This document shows, piece after piece, positions 61,673 through 64,000 of a stretch of DNA of 64,000 nucleotides (the stretch's first letter is position 1; the number at the start of each line of letters is the position of its first letter). The notes below the pieces were generated by a model that did no database searches, was not told the DNA's origin, and saw only the letters and a list, made by a program, of their open reading frames with translations. The translations under genes were made by a program, and so were the position numbers. Source of the stretch: Bdellovibrionales bacterium (GTDB lineage: Bacteria; Bdellovibrionota; UBA1018); the NCBI GenBank assembly GCA_016786465.1, contig JAEUWC010000024.1, forward strand, positions 1 through 64,000, written 5' to 3'.

Positions 61673-63135
61673 CAGTACCAACCGATCGGAGCTTCGTCCA
61701 AGTTCACGTTAATTTGTTTAATTTCTAAGTAGCCTTCAATTCCGTGCAGACCTAGTTCACGGCCTGTTCCGGATTGTTTGTATCCCCCCCAAGGCATTTC
61801 ATTGAACGTCGGGTGGTAATGATTGATCCAGGTGATCCCGGCGCGAATTTCGCGGACCACCCTAAGGGCCTTTTGGATGTTCTTGGACCAAACGCCTGCG
61901 GCCAATCCGTATTCGGTGTCGTTGGCAATCCGAATCGCTTCTTCTTCAGTATCAAAAGGAATAATCGTCAACACTGGGCCAAAGATTTCTTCCTTAGCAA
62001 TTCGAGCCGTCGGTTTGACGTCGTCAAAAATCGTAGGTTCTAGGAACCAGCCTTTTTCAAACTGTGCGCCGCTTGGGCGCTTTCCGCCGCAAAGAAGCTT
62101 GCCTTCTTTCTTTCCGATTTCGATGTAGCTTTCGACCTTTTCGCGGTGGGCCTTTGAAACCAAAGGCCCCATTTTCACGCCTGCACCCAGCCCATGTCCT
62201 AGCTTGATATTGGGGATCTTCTTCAAGATGGCTTCGACCAGTGGTTTATGAATGGAACGTTCGACCAGCAAACGTGATCCCGCAGAACAGACTTCGCCTT
62301 GGTTGGCGAATGCTCCGAAAAGGGCGCCGTCGACGGCCGATTCGAAATCCGCGTCGGCGAAAACGATGTTGGGGTTTTTTCCACCCAGTTCCAGGGTCAC
62401 GCGCTTCAGGTTTTCAGTCGCGGCAATGGCGATTCGTCGCCCCGTTGCGGTTCCGCCAGTAAACGCGACTTTATCGACCTTGTGGTTCACGGCCATTTCT
62501 TCGCCGCAACCTGCGCCGGGCCCGGTGATCACGTTGACGACGCCGGCAGGGAATCCGACTTCTTCACACATCTTGGCCAGTTCAAGTGCAGTCAGTGGCG
62601 TAAATTCAGATGGCTTCAGTACCAAAGTGTTGCCGGCCGCCAGCGCTGGCGCCAGCTTCCAAGCCGCCATTAGAAGCGGGAAGTTCCATGGAATGATCTG
62701 GGTGCAAACGCCAATGGGTTCGCGGACCACAAATGAAAGTGAATTGGCCGGCACCGACATCGTTTCGCCATGAATCTTGGTAGCTAGACCGCCGTAAAAT
62801 TCAAAACAATTCGCCGCATCGGCGACGTCGAATTCGGCTTCGGCCAAAGGCTTTCCGTTATTGCGTGTTTCAAGTTCGGCCATTTCTTTGGCTTTGGCGC
62901 GCAGGGCGTCGCCCAGTTTGAAAAGAAGTTTGCCGCGGTCAATAGCCATGGTTTTACGCCAAGGGCCGTGGTCGAAAGCAGCGCGGGCTGCTTCAATGGC
63001 AGCAATCGCGTCTTCTTTCCCACCTTCTTGAACGACAGCTAAAACTTCGCCATTTCCTGGGTCGATGATCTCGCGGGTTTTTCCGCTTTTGGCTTTAACC
63101 CATTTTCCATTGATCAGCATTTCGTACTTTTTCAT
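61672..63135 (-). CDS. Aldehyde dehydrogenase (betaine/aminobutyraldehyde-type)
   Basis: 487 residues from ATG 63135 with AAGGA 5 nt upstream; the frame extends to 63186. Motifs: IPWNFPLLMAAWK, VAFTGGTATG, ELGGKNPNIVF and GEVCSAGSR with the catalytic Cys. Similarity pattern fits betaine-aldehyde/aminobutyraldehyde dehydrogenases. Its stop overlaps gabT. Together the three enzymes could convert an aminoaldehyde to an amino acid, then a semialdehyde, then a diacid, as in putrescine-to-succinate breakdown. Confidence 0.88.
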   Translation of the reverse strand: MKKYEMLINGKWVKAKSGKTREIIDPGNGEVLAVVQEGGKEDAIAAIEAARAAFDHGPWRKTMAIDRGKLLFKLGDALRAKAKEMAELETRNNGKPLAEAEFDVADAANCFEFYGGLATKIHGETMSVPANSLSFVVREPIGVCTQIIPWNFPLLMAAWKLAPALAAGNTLVLKPSEFTPLTALELAKMCEEVGFPAGVVNVITGPGAGCGEEMAVNHKVDKVAFTGGTATGRRIAIAATENLKRVTLELGGKNPNIVFADADFESAVDGALFGAFANQGEVCSAGSRLLVERSIHKPLVEAILKKIPNIKLGHGLGAGVKMGPLVSKAHREKVESYIEIGKKEGKLLCGGKRPSGAQFEKGWFLEPTIFDDVKPTARIAKEEIFGPVLTIIPFDTEEEAIRIANDTEYGLAAGVWSKNIQKALRVVREIRAGITWINHYHPTFNEMPWGGYKQSGTGRELGLHGIEGYLEIKQINVNLDEAPIGWY

Positions 63136-63193
63136 TACAGTCCTTCGGACAATCTCGGACCGCCTTCGGCTGTCCTGGTCATCCATTCCTTTC

Positions 63194-64000
63194 TTAGCTA
63201 GCCCCGGGGCTCATCACGATCCCGGCCAAAATCAAAATCACGGATACCCACTGAAGCTTGGATACTTTTTCTTTCAAAGCGACGTAAGCAAATCCCAAAG
63301 TGACCAGCGGGTAAGCGCCGGTTAGCGGGGTGACAATCGATGCCGGTCCTGTTCGAAGCGCCAGAATGACGCCCAAGTCGCCTGCGGCCATCATCGCCAT
63401 CGGGAAAAAGGAAATCGCCCAACCGTGCATCGTGTGCTTGCCGGGAAGGCCACGAATCAAGCCAAAAAGCCCTAAAGTTAAAAAGCCGCCAATGGTGTTG
63501 AAAAGGGCCAGATTCGCGTCGTTGGCTTCAGGCATTTTGTACGAATACTTCACTAAGGTTTGTGAAGCGCCCCAGATTAAAAGCGCGCCAAAGGCCATCG
63601 GAACCCAGGACGCCTTGGTCTTCTTCGTCGCTTTTTCCGGTGGCGTATACGAAAGCCCCAAGCATCCGGCGATGACCAGAAAAACGCCCAAGTACTGGAT
63701 CCAAGAAAGCTGTTCGCCCAAAAAGAATTTCGCAAACAAAACCGTCAGTGCAGGGTAGGCGGCGGACAGGGTTCCGACGATAGCGATTGGACCTGCGACG
63801 ATGGATTGAAAATAAAGAATCCAACCGATCCCGTCCAGGATGTAGGCACCGGTTCCAACCATTAGAAAATCACGACCCCCGGCTGCAAACGGATCCGGGT
63901 GTGCGGTCGTTGCAAAGTACCAAAGATTGACGAACGCTTTGGCGACGACAAAGTAAAGGCAGAACCGCGCAGGTGGGACTTCAGAAATGTATTTCTTAAC
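63194..64000 (-). CDS. EamA-family (DMT) transporter, 5' end outside the window
   Basis: The frame is open to position 64000, so the N-terminus is cut by the window; the ATG at 63862 is internal. At least 268 residues are visible, with two EamA repeats: the first ends AAYPALTVLFAKFFLGEQ, and the second ends YPLVTLGFAYVALKEKVS. About eight helices of the usual ten are present. EamA proteins move amino acids or metabolites out of or into the cell. It lies 58 nt upstream of the aldehyde dehydrogenase gene on the same strand and may carry the amine substrate. Confidence 0.85.
   Translation of the reverse strand, partial: VKKYISEVPPARFCLYFVVAKAFVNLWYFATTAHPDPFAAGGRDFLMVGTGAYILDGIGWILYFQSIVAGPIAIVGTLSAAYPALTVLFAKFFLGEQLSWIQYLGVFLVIAGCLGLSYTPPEKATKKTKASWVPMAFGALLIWGASQTLVKYSYKMPEANDANLALFNTIGGFLTLGLFGLIRGLPGKHTMHGWAISFFPMAMMAAGDLGVILALRTGPASIVTPLTGAYPLVTLGFAYVALKEKVSKLQWVSVILILAGIVMSPGAS

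Noticed and set aside
63860-63862. ATG as start of the EamA transporter
   Set aside because: The frame stays open to 64000 and upstream residues encode a membrane helix (FCLYFVVKAFVNLWYF), so the start is beyond the window.
1-64000. tRNA, rRNA, riboswitch, IS or prophage genes
   Set aside because: I looked on both strands for cloverleaf-like segments, transposase motifs (DDE/HUH), integrases and long terminal inverted repeats and found none that I could support.

Overview
This 64 kb stretch is densely coded bacterial chromosome. I see no rRNA, tRNA, CRISPR array, insertion sequence or phage genes. Roughly half of the genes encode exported proteins: lipoproteins, outer-membrane barrels, large secreted proteases, and a barrel and a lipoprotein each carrying a heme-type CxxCH motif. 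With a GAF/HD-GYP signalling protein and a CheY/CheX-type pair, this suggests a Gram-negative of the Bdellovibrionota/Oligoflexia kind. That placement is inference from gene content, not a phylogenetic test.

Layout. 1-7842: the 3' end of a giant repeat-rich surface protein, an outer-membrane lipoprotein, an orphan RND pump, and a response regulator coupled to a STAS-CheX protein. 7855-11992: small exported proteins and an operon of a small secreted protein, an SGNH hydrolase and an unusual RecX-metallopeptidase fusion. 12224-24675: an exported-protease locus. A subtilase and a ~1076-residue unknown protein form one operon, divergent from a 1538-residue metzincin lipoprotein and a barrel. The divergent region is full of TGTCA/TGACA half-sites. 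24672-35409: CPBP protease, MscS channel, ceramidase-like enzyme, M48 protease, membrane proteins, GAF/HD-GYP, an exported amidoligase-like protein, and a zinc-ribbon/DEAD-box helicase pair.

35445-48413 is a complete purine-catabolism island in three units. The + operon ade-xdhA-xdhB-xdhC converts adenine to urate. The - operon puuD-allB-alc-uraD-hiuH takes urate to ureidoglycolate and urea, using a membrane, cytochrome-c-linked urate oxidase that should not release H2O2. The divergent allA finishes to glyoxylate and urea. Two uncharacterised genes, a polytopic membrane protein and a small secreted protein, are appended to the - operon. The small protein is a paralogue of the first gene of the RecX operon more than 30 kb away.

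48491-58890: a Tat-exported intradiol dioxygenase, barrels, a NamZ-type exo-muramidase with a GNAT, a CxxCH barrel plus CxxCH lipoprotein pair, an exported ankyrin protein, an SRPBCC protein and several lipoproteins. 58891-64000: a - strand operon for amine/GABA-type catabolism (EamA transporter, aldehyde dehydrogenase, GABA-type aminotransferase, second aldehyde dehydrogenase).

Most same-strand neighbours overlap by 1-4 nt (ATGA/TGATG), and most convergent pairs touch or overlap, leaving little room for terminators.
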